A stretch of 64,000 bases of DNA from Escarpia spicata. Its lineage: Eukaryota > Annelida > Polychaeta > Sabellida > Siboglinidae. Below the pieces are notes generated by a model. The model was not told the origin of the DNA. It was given only the letters and a program-made list of their open reading frames with translations, and searched no databases. The stretch lies in assembly GCA_963995525.1 (NCBI GenBank), contig OZ023214.1:59104241-59168240 (forward strand). Direction: 5' to 3'. This document shows positions 27,201 through 42,200 of the stretch, piece by piece. The stretch's first letter is position 1; the number at the start of each line of letters is the position of its first letter. The translations under genes and the position numbers were made by a program.

Positions 27201-30200
27201 TTTGTTAACGGTAAACTGTAAATGATTACATTGATCATATCACCAGATAATATGTTTATTTATGTTAGATTACCCTACTGTTCTGTTGCAAATATACACA
27301 TACAACACATAACTGCAGTATATGTTTCTGTGGAAATTAATTCCCAGTTTATAAATAGTTGTTATTTGCCAGTTGCCGCTGGAAGAACTGAGAGCAAGCT
27401 ACGAGACAGAGAAAGCCAAATTAGATGAGATGATGCCAGCTCCACCTGACACGCCACTCAAAGGTGAGTTATGACGCCAGCTCCACCTGACATGCCACTC
27501 AAAGGTAAGTCATTATGCCAGCTCCAACTAACATGCCACTCAAAGGTGAGTCATAATGCCAGCTCCACCTGACACACCACTCAAAGGTGAGTCATGATAC
27601 CAACTCCACCTGACACAACACTCAAAGGTGAGTCATGATGCCAGCTCCACCTGACACGTCTCTCAAAAGTGAGTCATGATGCCAGCTCCACCTGACATGC
27701 CACTCAAAAGTGAGTCATGATGCCAGCTCCACCTCACACACCACTCAAAGGTGAATCACGATGCTAGCTCCACCTGACACGTCACTCAAAGGTGAGTCAT
27801 GATGCCAGCTACATCTGACACAAGAGCTGGTAGAAGTACATTTATTTTGTACTTCAGTAAAAGTACAAGTAACTAGGAAAAAAGCTACAAAAGTAAAAGT
27901 ACTTTTGAAAAAAATCTACTTCAAGTACAAGTAAAAAGTAAACAAATGTACTTCATGTACATGCAAAAGAATTTTTTTTTTTTAAATTGTTAACATGGTC
28001 ACCCGCTGCAAACAAATAAATTCAGTAGTGTGCAAAACAAACACTTTATTCAACAGGACAGGATCCTCTGCAGGAAACACGGACAGGCTGGCTCCTCAAA
28101 CAAACTTAGACGCACTAGTTTGGATGAGGTCCTTGCACCCCTGCTTCAAGGTCTCCCTGCACATGGACGAGGTCCTTGCACCCCCACTTCAAGGTCTCCC
28201 TGCACATGGACGAGGTCCTTGCACCCCCGCTTCAAGGTCTCCCTGCACATGGACAAGGTCCTTGCACCCCCGCTTCAAGGTCTCGCTGCACATGGACGAG
28301 GTCCTTGCACCCCCTCTTCAAGGTCTCCCTACACATGGACGAGCTCCTTGCACCCCGCTTCAAGGTCTCCCTGCACATGGACGAGGTCCTTGCACCCCTG
28401 CTTCAAGGTCTCCCTGCACATGGACAAGCTCCTTGCACACCCACTTCAAGGTCTCCCTGCACATGGACAAGGTCCTTGCACACCCGCTTCAAGGTCTCCC
28501 TGCACATGGACTAGGTCCTTGCACACCCGCTTCAAGGTCTCCCTGCACATGGACTAGGTCCTTGCACACCCGCTTCAAGGTCTCCCTGCACATGGACGAG
28601 GTCCTTGCACACCCGCTTCAAGGTCTCCCTGCACATGGACTAGGTCCTTGCACACCCGCTTCAAGGTCTCCCTGCACATGGACGAGGTCCTTGCACACCC
28701 GCTTCAAGGTCTCCCTGCACATGGACTAGGTCCTTGCACACCCGCTTCAAGGTCTCCCTGCACATGGACGAGGTCCTTGCACACCCGCTTCAAGGTCTCC
28801 CTGCACATGGACTAGGTCCTTGCACACCCGCTTGAAGGTCTCCCTGCACATGGACGAGGTCCTTGCACACCCGCTTCAAGGTCTCCCTGCACATGGACTA
28901 GGTCCTTGCACACCCGCTTGAAGGTCTCCCTGCACATGGACGAGGTCCTTGCACACCCGCTTCAAGGTCTCCCTGCACATGGACTAGGTCCTTGCACACC
29001 CGCTTCAAGGTCTCCCTGCACATGGATGAGCTCCTTGCACACCCGCTTCAAGGTCTCCCTGCCCATGGACTAGGTCCTTGCACCCCCGCTTCAAGGTCTC
29101 CCTGCACATGGACAAGGTCCTTGCACCCCTGCTTCAAGGTCTCCCTGCACATGGACGAGCTCCTTGCACACCCGCTTCAAGGTCTCCCTGCACATGGACA
29201 AGGTCCTTGCACCCCCTCTTCAAGGTCTCCCTGCACATGGACAAGGTCCTTGCACCCCCGCTTCAAGGTCTCCCTGCACATGGACTAGGTCCTTGCACAC
29301 CCGCTTCAAGGTCTCCCTGCACATGGACGAGCTCCTTGCACCCCCGCTTCAAGGTCTCCCTGCACATGGACAAGGTCCTTGCACCCCCGCTTCAAGGTCT
29401 CCCTGCACATGGACTAGGTCCTTGCACACCCGCTTCAAGGTCTCCCTGCACATGGACAAGGTCCTTGCACCCCCGCTTCAAGGTCTCCCTGCACATGGAC
29501 TAGGTCCTTGCACACCCGCTTCAAGGTCTCCCTGCACATGGATGAGCTCCTTGCACACCCACTTCAAGGTCTCCCTGCCCATGGACTAGGTCCTTGCACA
29601 CCCGCTTCAAGGTCTCCCTGCACATGGATGAGCTCCTTGCACACCCGCTTCAAGGTCTCCCTGCCCATGGACTAGGTCCTTGCACCCCCGCTTCAAGGTC
29701 TCCCTGCACATGGACAAGGTCCTTGCACCCCCGCTTCAAGGTCTCCCTGCACATGGACGAGCTCCTTGCACCCCTGCTTCAAGGTCTCCCTGCACATGGA
29801 CTAGGTCCTTGCACACCCGCTTCAAGGTCTCCCTGCACATGGACGAGCTCCTTGCACCCCCGCTTCAAGGTCTCCCTGCACATGGACAAGGTCCTTGCAC
29901 CCCCGCTTCAAGGTCTCCCTGCACATGGACGAGCTCCTTGCACCCCCGCTTCAAGGTCTCCCTGCACATGGACTAGGTCCTTGCACACCCGCTTCAAGGT
30001 CTCCCTGCACATGGACGAGCTCCTTGCACCCCCGCTTCAAGGTCTCCCTGCACATGGACTAGGTCCTTGCACACCCGCTTCAAGGTCTCCCTGCACATGA
30101 CGGTGCCACTCGGCAGGAGTCCAGTGACGATTTCCTGAAATAAGGACAAAAGAAAATAAACGATGTGCAATTTTTTAAGAACATCTGATCACAGGAACAA

Positions 30201-33200
30201 TAACAGTCCAAATAGCATTTAAATATTAAATACCCTTTATTAAATTTAAAGTTGGCAATATGAATTTAGAGGTTATGATGCATATATTTGTGACTACATT
30301 ATTGATACTTTTGGAAAAATATTCCTATCTGAAGAACGTATACTTGGTGTGTATATATATATATATATGGTGGCTTCCACAAAATGAACACCACCTGGAA
30401 ATTGCTGGAGATACTTATGATTAGCTGTGAAAGCCAAGTTGGTTCCATTGGTGGTCTATCAGATACATATATTATTCTGTTTGATTCATACTATCCAAGA
30501 CATTGACAACAGAAATAAAATAATAGTAATACCCTATTCAGTAGTGTGTACAGTGAACATTAAATCTTGTCTACGACCAGGCCTGGGGGTGAGACAAAAT
30601 GAAAACATGAACCAAGAATAAATATAAACAACATAGACCCTAAGAATACTTACTATATTATTAAGATAAATGTGAATAACCATTAGAATTTTAAATTGCC
30701 ACAACGAAATGTATGTTTTGGGGCAATAATGTGTGAACTTTTACGTGCATTTGTCACTAATACAATTCGAGACGTTATTTAGGTCACTAATAGTTCGAAC
30801 TTAAATCTAAGAATTTTTTTTTTTCATATTATGTGCCTTGCACCTTTCGTACCAATAACGACATGTTAATGTTATGATGTAATACATTTGCACAGCAAAA
30901 ATGAAGCAAGAATACTTTTAGCTGCGTAATAACACTAATAATTTACCGACCACGTGTGTGTTAGTAGTATGCCTACTTAATAAGATTAAGTAGAGATTAA
31001 TAAGATTGCCATCCAGAAAATTACTCTGGATGGCAGTTGGACAAGGAAGCCTTTTGGCTTATCAAGAGTCCAATACTTTTTATCTACATGTATCCCGCCT
31101 TTTTAAGGTATGTGTCGATTTTATTTTTAAACATATTCACGCTACTAGCACCAACACAATCAGGAGATAATCTGTTCCATTCATTTACAGTCCTTTGTGA
31201 GAATGAGAACTTTCTTATATCTAATCTACACTGCTCCTTTACTAATGTAGCTTCATGTCCTCTGGTCCTTCTATCTTTCTTAACTGAGAAAAAAATGTTT
31301 CTATCAATATTTTCATAACCATTCAATATTTTAAACACTTCTATGTGATCTCCTCTCAATCTCCTGGTCTCTAGTGTTGTTAAACCACATTCTTTTAGGC
31401 GTATTTCGTAACTAAGATCCCTCAGATTTGGTATCATTTTAGTCGCTCTCCTCTGTACTCTTTCTAGCATATCTATGTCCTTCTTGCGAAGGCGCACATA
31501 ACAAACATGTCAACTTAACAGTAACCACTGTTAAGTGACTTGATTTTAAACATACTGCACAAGTAGGGCCATGGATGCTGCAAATCGTGACAATCGTTTT
31601 CGGCTTATCCTTCCATGATTAATCTTTGAATGCGAATGACTTGATATAATCTTGGCAATGTTCACGCCACCTGGTGATCATGCCTGATAATGGTAATGAT
31701 AGGCCAATCAGAAAAGACTACCAGTTGTTGTTGCTCCGGCAGAAAACAGTTCCAGGCCTATTTTTAACACATAAATTCTGGATACTTCATTACATTTACG
31801 AAAAGTACACACATTTGTACTTCGTTACAAGAAAAAGTACTCCTTAAAAAATGTACTTCGATACTCATGAAAAGTAAACTTTTCTACTCAAGTAAAGTAA
31901 TGAAGTACTTGTACTTCGTTGCATACTGGCTGCCAGCTCCACCTGACATGCCACTCAAAGGTGAGTCATGATGCCAGCTCCACCTGACATGCCACTCAAA
32001 GGTGAGTCGTTATGCCAGCTCCACCTGACACGCCACTCAAAAGTGAGTCATGATGCCAGCTCCACCTGACATGCCACTCAAAGGTGAGTCATGATGCCAG
32101 CTCCACCTGACATGCCACTCAAAGGTGAGTCATGATGCCAGCTCCACCTGACAAGCCACTCAAAGGTAAGTCATGATGCCAGCTCCACCTGACATGCCAC
32201 TCAAATGTGAGTCATGATGCCAGCTCCACCTGACATGCCACTCAAAGGTGCGTCATGATGCCTCAAAGGTCAGCTTCTTGCCAGTCTCTCCATGCAAACT
32301 CCATCTTGATATTGAACTAATCTTGAAATGTGTTGATAAAATATGTGTATTTGAGGACTATTGATGTATAAATATTGTGTGTGAACTGATGGGTGTCATT
32401 ATTTTAAGATTATTGAGTCTACTGGACAGGGGAGGTTAACCTTGGTAAACTGGTTATGATAAACAAGTAGTAGATATAGTGAGCATGAAATCAACACTAT
32501 CCCTCCTCTCTTTAGACCCGGCTGTGCTAGAGAGAGAGGAGAGGTGGACCGGGGTGAAAGAGCGGCTGATGAAGGCCGTCAAGTCCATGATGGAGGAGTT
32601 AACCAATGATATCAAGACTGACGAGTCTGAGACAATCACAGACACCGACGACGTCCCCAGGTGAAGCTTCCTGTCAATCTCAATCTCCTAGCAGTCTTGT
32701 CAATCTCAGTCTCATAGCAGTCTCCTGACAATCTCATTCTGATAGCAGGCTCCTGTCAATCTTAGTCTTCTGTCAATCTCAATCTCCTAGCAGTCTCCTG
32801 ACAATCTCATTCTCCTATCAATTTCAGTCTCCTGTCAATCTCAGTCTCATATCAGTCTCCTGACAATCTCATTCTCATAGCAGGCTCCTGTCAATCTTAG
32901 TCTCCTGTCAATCTCAATCTCCTAGCAGTCTCCTGACAATCTCATTCTCCTATCAATCTCAGTCTCCTGTCAATCTCAGTCTCCTGTCAATCTCAGTCTC
33001 ATAGCAGTCTCCTGACAATCTCTGTCTCATAGCAGTCTCCTGACAATCTCATTCTCATAGCAGTCTCCTGTCAATCTCACTCTCCTAGCAGTCTCCTGTC
33101 AATCTCAGTCTCATACCAGTCTCCTGACAATCTCATTCTCATAGCAGTCTCCTGTCAATCTCAGTCTCATAGCAGTATCCTCTCAGTCTCCTAGCAGGCT

Positions 33201-36200
33201 CCTGTCAATCTCAGTCTCCTCTCAATCTCAGTCTCTTGTCAATCTTAGTTTCCTGTCAATCTCAGTTTCATAGCAGTCTCCTGTCAATCTCAGTCTCCTA
33301 GCAGGCTCCTGTCAATCTCAGTCTCCTGTCAATCTCAGTATCCTAGCAGTCTCCTGTCAATCTCAGTATCCTAGCAGTCTCCTGTCAATCTCAGTCTCCC
33401 AGCAGTCTCCTGTCAATCTCGGTCTCATAGCAGTCTCCTGTCAATCTCAGTCTCCTAGCAATCTCCTGTCAATCTCAGTCTCATAGCAGTCTCCTGTCAA
33501 TCTCGGTCTCATAGCAGTCTCCTGTCAATCTCATTCTCCTTTCAATCTTATAGCAGTCTCCTGACAATCTAATTCTCCTAGCAATCTACTGTAAATCTCA
33601 GTCTCATAGCAGTCTCCTGTCAATCTCGGTCTCATAGCAGTCTCCTGTCAATCTCAGTCTCCTAGCAATCTCCTGTCAATCTCAGTCTCCTGTCAATCTC
33701 AGTCTCATAGCAGTCTCCTGTCAATCTCAGTCTCCTAGCAATCTCCTGTCAATCTCAGTCTCCTGTCAATCTCAGTCTCATAGCAGTCTCCTGTCAATCT
33801 CAGTCTCCTAGCAATCTCCTGTCAATCTCAGTCTCCTGTCAATCTCAGTCTCAGCAGTCTCCTGTCAATCTCAGTCTCCTGTCAATCTCAGTCTCATAGC
33901 AATCTCCTGTCAATCTCGGTCTCATAGCAGTCTCCTGTCAATCTCAGTCTCCTAGCAATCTCAGTCTCATAGCAGTCTCCTGTCAATCTCAGTCTCATAG
34001 CAATCTCCTGTCAATCTCAGTCTCCTGTCAATCTCAGTCTCATAGCAGTCTCCTGTCAATCTCAGTCTCATAGCAGTCTCCTGTCAATCTCAGTCTCCTA
34101 GCAATCTCCTGTCAATCCCAGTCTCCTGTCAATCTCAGTCTCCTGTCAGTCTCATAGCAATCTCCTGTCAATCCCAGTCTCATAGCAGTCTCCTGTCAAT
34201 CTCAGTCTCATAGCAGCCTCCTGTCAATCTCAGTCTCATAGCAGTCTCCTGTCAATCTCAGTCTTCTAGCAGTCTCCTGTCAATCTCAGTCTCCTAGCAG
34301 TCTCTTTTCAATCTCAGTCTCCTAGCAATCTCCTGTCAATCCCAGTCTCCTGTCAATCTCAGTCTCCTGTCAGTCTCATAGCAATCTCCTGTCAATCCCA
34401 GTCTCATAGCAGTCTCCTGTCAATCTCAGTCTCCTAGCAATCTCCTGTCAATCTCAGTCTCCTGTCAATCTCAGTCTCATAGCAGTCTCCTGTCAATCTC
34501 AGTCTTCTAGCAGTCTCCTGTCAATCTCAGTCTCCTAGCAGTCTCTTTTCAATCTCAGTCTCGTGTCAATCTCAGTCTTATAGCAGTATCCTGTCAATCT
34601 CAGTCTCATAGCAGTCTCCTGTCAATCTCAGTCTCCTAGCAGACTCCTGTCAATCTCAGTCTCATAGCAGTCTCCTGTCAATCTCAGTCTCCTAGCAGTC
34701 TCAGTCTCCTGTCAATCACAATCTCCAAACATTATACACCTGTATGTAGAAAAATGCAATGTCTGCAGACCGTATTCATTCGAGAGGTGCTATTCCAACC
34801 AATCTAAAACATCAAATATGATAAATTATTAAAAACTCTAAAATGTAGAAAATGAATGAGTACGCAATTCGGTTCACCATATTATGCGTTATTGGCATTA
34901 TTGAGAAATTTCAACTTGTCAACCTAAGTGGTTTATTGTAGGCAGTATTTGCCCCTGGGTGTAGGTTCTGTTTCCTCAGACTCTTACAGTTAGTTTGAAT
35001 GATCAATGTCTCTCCATGCAGCATAAGAAGGCGTCTAGCAAAGTTGTTGGGAGAGGGTAAGTACCCTGAGGCTGTCATCCTCTTCCTCGCCGCGGGAGAG
35101 ACTTGGCCAACTGAAGCTGCCTTCAGATATAAACAAGATGAACAGAAGGACGGAGATAAGGAGGAGGAGGAGGACAATGATGGTGTAGCAACACATGTAC
35201 AGCAGAGGCTGAGAGAAATCTTCCTGGGTGCGCATGATTGTGTTCTCATGAAACCAGTCAAGTTGTCCATAATGATGTCAACTAGATGACTAGTGATTGA
35301 TGTTTGCCCACAGGGCTGCATTCATGTAATGTCAATTTGCCAGTCACGTGATAACTGGCATCTCATAACCAGCATGCCTTTTCTAACCAGTGTTTATTAA
35401 TATTAAATAAATTATACTTTATAAAAAAGGCTATATTTCTCATTAAAATTATAAATAATACACTACAGGTATCTGCCACTGTCAGCCTGTACTTGGCACA
35501 GAATACAGCTATATACATAGTCACCATGTGAGTCAAGTAACCATTGACACACTGGTGGATGGGAACAGATCTTCTGATGCCAGATGCCATGCTTGATTGA
35601 TGACACACTGGATCTGTAGTCAAACACTGTATATGTGTGTCTGTATAGGTACAGTCACTGTGACATACTGTGTCTGTGTGTCTGTATAGGTACAGTCGCT
35701 GTGACATACTGTGTCTGTGTGTCTGTATAGGTACAGTCACTGTGACATACTGTGTCTGTGTGTCTGTGTAGGTACAGTCACTGTGACATACTGTGTCTGT
35801 GTGTCTGTATAGGTACAGTCACTGTGACATACTGTGTCTGTGTAGGTACAGTCACTGTGACATACTGTGTCTGTGTATCTGTATAGGTACAGTCACTGTG
35901 ACATACTGTGTCTGTGTGTCTGTGTAGGTACAGTCACTGTGACATACTGTGTCTGTGTGTCTGTATAGGTACAGTCACTGTGACATACTGTGTCTGTATA
36001 GGTACAGTCACTGTGACATACTGTGTCTGTGTGTCTGTGTAGGTACAGTCACTGTGACATACTGTGTCTGTGTGTCTGTGTAGGTACAGTCACTGTGACA
36101 TACTGTGTCTGTATAGGTACAGTCGCTGTGACATACTGTGTCTGTGTGTCTGTGTAGGTACAGTCACTGTGACATACTGTGTCTGTATAGGTACAGTCGC

Positions 36201-39200
36201 TGTGACATACTGTGTCTGTGTGTCTGTGTAGGTACAGTCACTGTGACATACAGTGTCTGTATAGGTACAGTCGCTGTGACATACTGTGTCTGTGTGTCTG
36301 TATAGGTACAGTTGCTGTGACATACTGTGTCTGTGTGTCTGTATAGGTGCAGTCACTGTGACATACTGTGTCTGTGTGTCTGTATAGGTACAGTTGCTGT
36401 GACATACTGTGTCTGTGTGTCTATATAGTTACAGTCACTGTGACATACTGTGTCTGTGTGTCTGTATAGGTGCAGTCACTGTGACATACTGTGTCTGTGT
36501 GTCTATATAGGTACAGTTGCTGTGACATACTGTGTCTGTGTGTCTGTATAGGTGCAGTCACTGTGACATACTCTGTATGTGTGTCTATATAGGTACAGTT
36601 GCTGTGACATACTGTGTCTGTGTGTCTGTATAGGTACAGCCACTGACATACTGTGTCTGTGAGTCTGTATAGGTGCAGTCACTGTGACATACTGTGTCTG
36701 TGTGTCTGTATAGGTACAGCCACTGACATACTGTGTCTGTGTGTCTGTATAGGTACAGTCACTGTGGCATACTGTGTCTGTGTAGGTACAGTCACTGTGA
36801 CATACTGTATCTGTGTGTCTGTATAGGTACAGTCACTGTGACATACTGTGTCTGTGTGTCTGTGTAGGTACAGTCACTGTGGCATACTGTGTCTGTGTAG
36901 GTACAGCCACTGTGACATACTGTGTCTGTGTGTCTGTATAGGTACAGTCACTGTGACATACTGTGTCTGTGTGTCTGTATAGGTACAGTCACTGTGGCAT
37001 ACTGTGTCTGTGTGTCTGTATAGGTGCAGTCACTGTGACATACTGTGTCTGTGTGTCTGTATAGGTACAGTCACTGTGGCATACTGTGTCTGTGTGTCTG
37101 TATAGGTGCAGTCACTGTGACATACTGTGTCTGTGTGTCTGTATAGGTACAGTCACTGTGGCATACTGTGTCTGTGTGTCTGTATAGGTGTAGTCACTGT
37201 GACATACTGTGTCTGTGTGTCTGTATAGGTACAGCCACTGACATACTGTGTCTGTGTGTCTGTATAGGTACAGTCACTGTGGCATACTGTGTCTGTGTAG
37301 GTACAGTCACTGTGACATACTGTGTCTGTGTGTCTGTATAGGTACAGTCACTGTGACATACTGTGTCTGTGTGTCTGTATAGGTGCAGTCACTGTGACAT
37401 ACTGTGTCTGTGTGTCTGTATAGGTACAGCCACTGTGACATACTGTGTCTGTGTGTCTGTATAGGTACAGCCACTGTGACATACTGTGTCTGTGTGTCTG
37501 TATAGGTACAGTCACTGTGACATACTGTGTCTGTGTGTCTGTATAGTTACAGCCACTGTGACATACTGTGTATGTGTGTCTGTATAGGTACAGTCACTGT
37601 GACATACTGTGTCTGTGAGTCTGTATAGGTACAGCCACTGTGACATACTGTTTCTGTGTGTCTGTATAGATACAGCCACTGTGACATACTGTGTCTGTGT
37701 GTCTGTATAGGTACAGCCACTGTGACATACTGTGTCTGTGTGTCTGTATAGGTACAGCCACTGTGACATACTGTGTCTGTGTGTCTGTATAGGTACAGCC
37801 ACTGTGACATACTGTGTCTGTGTGTCTGTATAGGTACAGCCACTGTGACATATTGTGTATGTGTGTCTGTATAGGTACAGCCACTGTGACATACTGTTTC
37901 TGTGTGTCTGTATAGGTACAGCCACTGTGACATACTGTGTATGTGTGTCTGTATAGGTACAGCCACTGTGACATACTGTGTCTGTGTGTCTGTATAGGTA
38001 CAGCCACTGTGACATACTGTGTCTGTGTGTCTGTATAGGTACAGCCACTGTGACATACTGTGTCTGTGTGTCTGTATAGGTACAGCCACTGTGACATACT
38101 GTGTCTGTGTGTCTGTATAGGTACAGTCACTGTGACATACTGTGTCTGTGTGTCTGTATAGGTACAGCCACTGTGACATACTGTGTCTGTGTGTCTGTAT
38201 AGGTACAGCCACTGCGACATACTGTGTCTGTGTGTCTGTATAGGTACAGCCACTGTGACATACTGTGTCTGTGTGTCTGTATAGGTACAGCCACTGTGAC
38301 ATACTGTGTCTGTGTGTCTGTATAGGTACAGCCACTGTAACATACTGTGTCTGTGTGTCTGTATAGGTACAGCCACTGTGACATACTGTGTCTGTGTGTC
38401 TGTATAGGTACAGCCACTGTGACATACTGTGTCTGTGTGTCTGTATAGGTACAGTCACTGTGACATACTGTGTCTGTGTGTCTGTATAGGTACAGCCACT
38501 GTGACATACTGTGTCTGTGTGTCTGTATAGGTACAGTCACTGTGACATACTGTGTCTGTGTGTCTGTATAGGTACAGCCACTGTGACATACTGTGTCTGC
38601 ATGTCTGTATAGGTACAGCCACTGTGACATACTTTGACTGTATAGGTACAGTCAATATAACATACTGTGTCTGTGTGTAGGAGGGAACGAAGAGACGGAG
38701 CTGGAAAAGGCTGTAGCTCTCGCCTCCAGTGGCTCTAGCCAGGCTCCATCACAAGAGACGGCACTGGTGAATGAACTCACCAAGCAACAAGTGCTCGTGC
38801 AGTACCTCAAGGTAACTCTAGTTCTCACAGCTCTCCAGCACAGTCAGGCTGCCATTGTCATTTATAATAATATATGTATACTAGTACTTTAATATTACAA
38901 TATATTATGTTCTCGGACATGTACTAAATGTATATTTCTTATCAAATTTAGCACCTCTGATATAGTGATATATAAATCAAGATAATCTTCTGTAGGAATA
39001 AATTGGTTTAAAATGAGTGTTACACCAGAAACTGAATTCAAGCTAAACTTTAAGATTAAGAGATGTAGACATAGTGTTTGAATGACACAGATACGTTGGT
39101 ATGGTATATACAGACCTAGGTTCAATTCAGTTTTGTCAATTGCAATTCAATTCCAATTCATGTGTATTTACCCAGGATCAATTCCAATTCAATTCATTTT

Positions 39201-42200
39201 TAGTCAATTCCAACTCAATTCTAATTCAAATCGGCACTATTAGCAAACAGTAGCCCTTTAAGTTATTTAATTAAACTTAAACCAGGAAGTCCATAATAAA
39301 ATGCCTGAATACTTTGTTCTCAGAAGAAACAGTGCTAAGCAGGCCTTGAGCCAAGTTCTGCAATCTGAGTGTTCTGAAAGGTTATGTTGACTCAAGTCAG
39401 ACAACCTGCACCAGTACAGTATGGTACCACCTTGAAGGATTACATTGACTCAAGTCAGACAACCTGCACCAGTACAGTATGGTACCACCTTGAAGGATTA
39501 CATTGACTCAAGTCAGACAACCTGCACCAGTACAGTATGGTACCACCTTGAAGGATTACATTGACTCAAGTCAGACAACCTGCACCAGTACAGTATGGTA
39601 CCACCTTGAAGGATTACATTGACTCAAGTCAGACAACCTGCACCAGTACAGTATGGTACCACCTTGAAGGATTACATTGACTCAAGTCAGACAACCTGCA
39701 CCAGTACAGTATGGTACCACCTTGAAGGATTACATTGACTCAAGTCAGACAACCTGCACCAGTACAGTATGGTACCACCTTGAAGGGTTACATTGACTCA
39801 AGTCAGACAACCTGCACCAGTACAGTATGGTACCACCTTGAAGGATTACATTGACTCAAGTCAGACAACCTGCACCAGTACAGTATGGTACCACCTTGAA
39901 GGGTTACATTGACTCAAGTCAGACAACCTGCACCAGTACAGTATGGTACCACCTTGAAGGATTACATTGACTCAAGTCAGACAACCTGCACCAGTACAGT
40001 ATGGTACCACCTTGAAGGGTTACATTGACTCAAGTCAACAACCTGCACCAGTACAGTATGGTACCACCTTGAAGGGTTACATTGACTCAAGTCAGACAAC
40101 CTGCACCAGTACAGTATGGTACCACCTTGAAGGATTACATTGACTCAAGTCAGACAACCTGCACCAGTACAGTATGGTACCACCTTGAAGGGTTACATTG
40201 ACTCAAGTCAGACAACCTGCACCAGTACAGTATGGTACCACCTTGAAGGATTACATTGACTCAAGTCAGACAACCTGCACCAGTACAGTATGGTACCACC
40301 TTGAAGGGTTACATTGACTCAAGTCAACAACCTGCACCAGTACAGTATGGTACCACCTTGAAGGGTTACATTGACTCAAGTCAGACAACCTGCACCAGTA
40401 CAGTATGGTACCACCTTGAAGGATTACATTGACTCAAGTCAGACAACCTGCACCAGTACAGTATGGTACCACCTTGAAGGATTACATTGACTCAAGTCAA
40501 CAACCTGCACCAGTACAGTATGGTACCACCTTGAAGGATTACATTGACTCAAGTCAGACAACCTGCACCAGTACAGTATGGTACCACCTTGAAGGATTAC
40601 ATTGACTCAAGTCAGACAACCTGCACCAGTACAGTATGGTACCACCTTGAAGGGTTACATTGACTCAAGTCAGACAACCTGCACCAGTACAGTATGGTAC
40701 CACCTTGAAGGATTACATTGACTCAAGTCAACAACCTGCACCAGTACAGTATGGTACCACCTTGAAGGATTACATTGACTCAAGTCAGACAACCTGCACC
40801 AGTACAGTATGGTACCACCTTGAAGGGTTACATTGACTCAAGTCAACAACCTGCACCAGTACAGTATGGTACCACCTTGAAGGGTTACATTGACTCAAGT
40901 CAGACAACCTGCACCAGTACAGTATGGTACCACCTTGAAGGATTACATTGACTCAAGTCAGACAACCTGCACCAGTACAGTATGGTACCACCTTGAAGGG
41001 TTACATTGACTCAAGTCAGACAACCTGCACCAGTACAGTATGGTACCACCTTGAAGGATTACATTGACTCAAGTCAGACAACCTGCACCAGTACAGTATG
41101 GTACCACCTTGAAGGGTTACATTGACTCAAGTCAACAACCTGCACCAGTACAGTATGGTACCACCTTGAAGGGTTACATTGACTCAAGTCAGACAACCTG
41201 CACCAGTACAGTATGGTACCACCTTGAAGGATTACATTGACTCAAGTCAGACAACCTGCACCAGTACAGTATGGTACCACCTTGAAGGATTACATTGACT
41301 CAAGTCAACAACCTGCACCAGTACAGTATGGTACCACCTTGAAGGATTACATTGACTCAAGTCAGACAACCTGCACCAGTACAGTATGGTACCACCTTGA
41401 AGGGTTACATTGACTCAAGTCAACAACCTGCACCAGTACAGTATGGTGCCACCTTGAAGGATTACATTGACTCAAGTCAACAACCTGCACCAGTACAGTA
41501 TGGTACCACCTTGAAGGATTACATTGACTCAAGTCAGACAACCTGCACCAGTACAGTATGGTGCCACCTTGAAGGATTACATTGACTCAAGTCAGACAAC
41601 CTGCACCAGTACAGTATGGTACCACCTTGAAGGATTACATTGACTCAAGTCAGACAACCTGCACCAGTACAGTATGGTACCACCTTGAAGGATTACATTG
41701 ACTCAAGTCAACAACCTGCACCAGTACAGTATGGTACCACCTTGAAGGGTTACATTGACTCAAGTCAGACAACCTGCACCAGTACAGTATGGTACCACCT
41801 TGAAGGATTACATTGACTCAAGTCAGACAACCTGCACCAGTACAGTATGGTACCACCTTGAAGGATTACATTGACTCAAGTCAACAACCTGCACCAGTAC
41901 AGTATGGTACCACCTTGAAGGATTACATTGACTCAAGTCAGACAACCTGCACCAGTACAGTATGGTACCACATTGAAGGGTTACATTGACTCAAGTCAAC
42001 AACCTGCACCAGTACAGTATGGTACCACCTTGAAGGGTTACATTGACTCAAGTCAGACAACCTGCACCAGTACAGTATGGTACCACATTGAAGGGTTACA
42101 TTGACTCAAGTCAACAACCTGCACCAGTACAGTATGGTACCACCTTGAAGGGTTACATTGACTCAAGTCAACAACCTGCACCAGTACAGTATGGTACCAC

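Larger units (their letters stand above)
27821..31928. mobile_element. hAT-like element containing a satellite and a LINE fragment
   Basis: Both ends are rich in tacttcagtaaaagtac-type sequence in opposite orientation: left CAAGAGCTGGTAGAAGTACA, right (rc) CAGTATGCAACGAAGTACAA. This matches the style of hAT-type non-autonomous elements. It sits inside the exon 6 junction array. No clean 8-bp target duplication is seen, perhaps lost by array turnover. No transposase found. Confidence 0.6.

Noticed and set aside
28030..30100. Several plus-strand frames with LHPRFKVSLHMD repeats
   Set aside because: Products of the 43-bp satellite inside a transposon-like element, open in all three frames in turn.
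32479..32664. A short independent gene starting at the ATG at 32485
   Set aside because: The frame is exon 7 of NCAPD2 read back into the intron; the ATG lies upstream of the acceptor.
37512..38655. Overlapping minus-strand frames of up to 303 codons, rich in YTDTQTQYVTVAVPIQTH
   Set aside because: All frames of the 41-bp array lack stops in that orientation and give the same 41-residue pattern; the region is the intron 8 array just upstream of exon 9.
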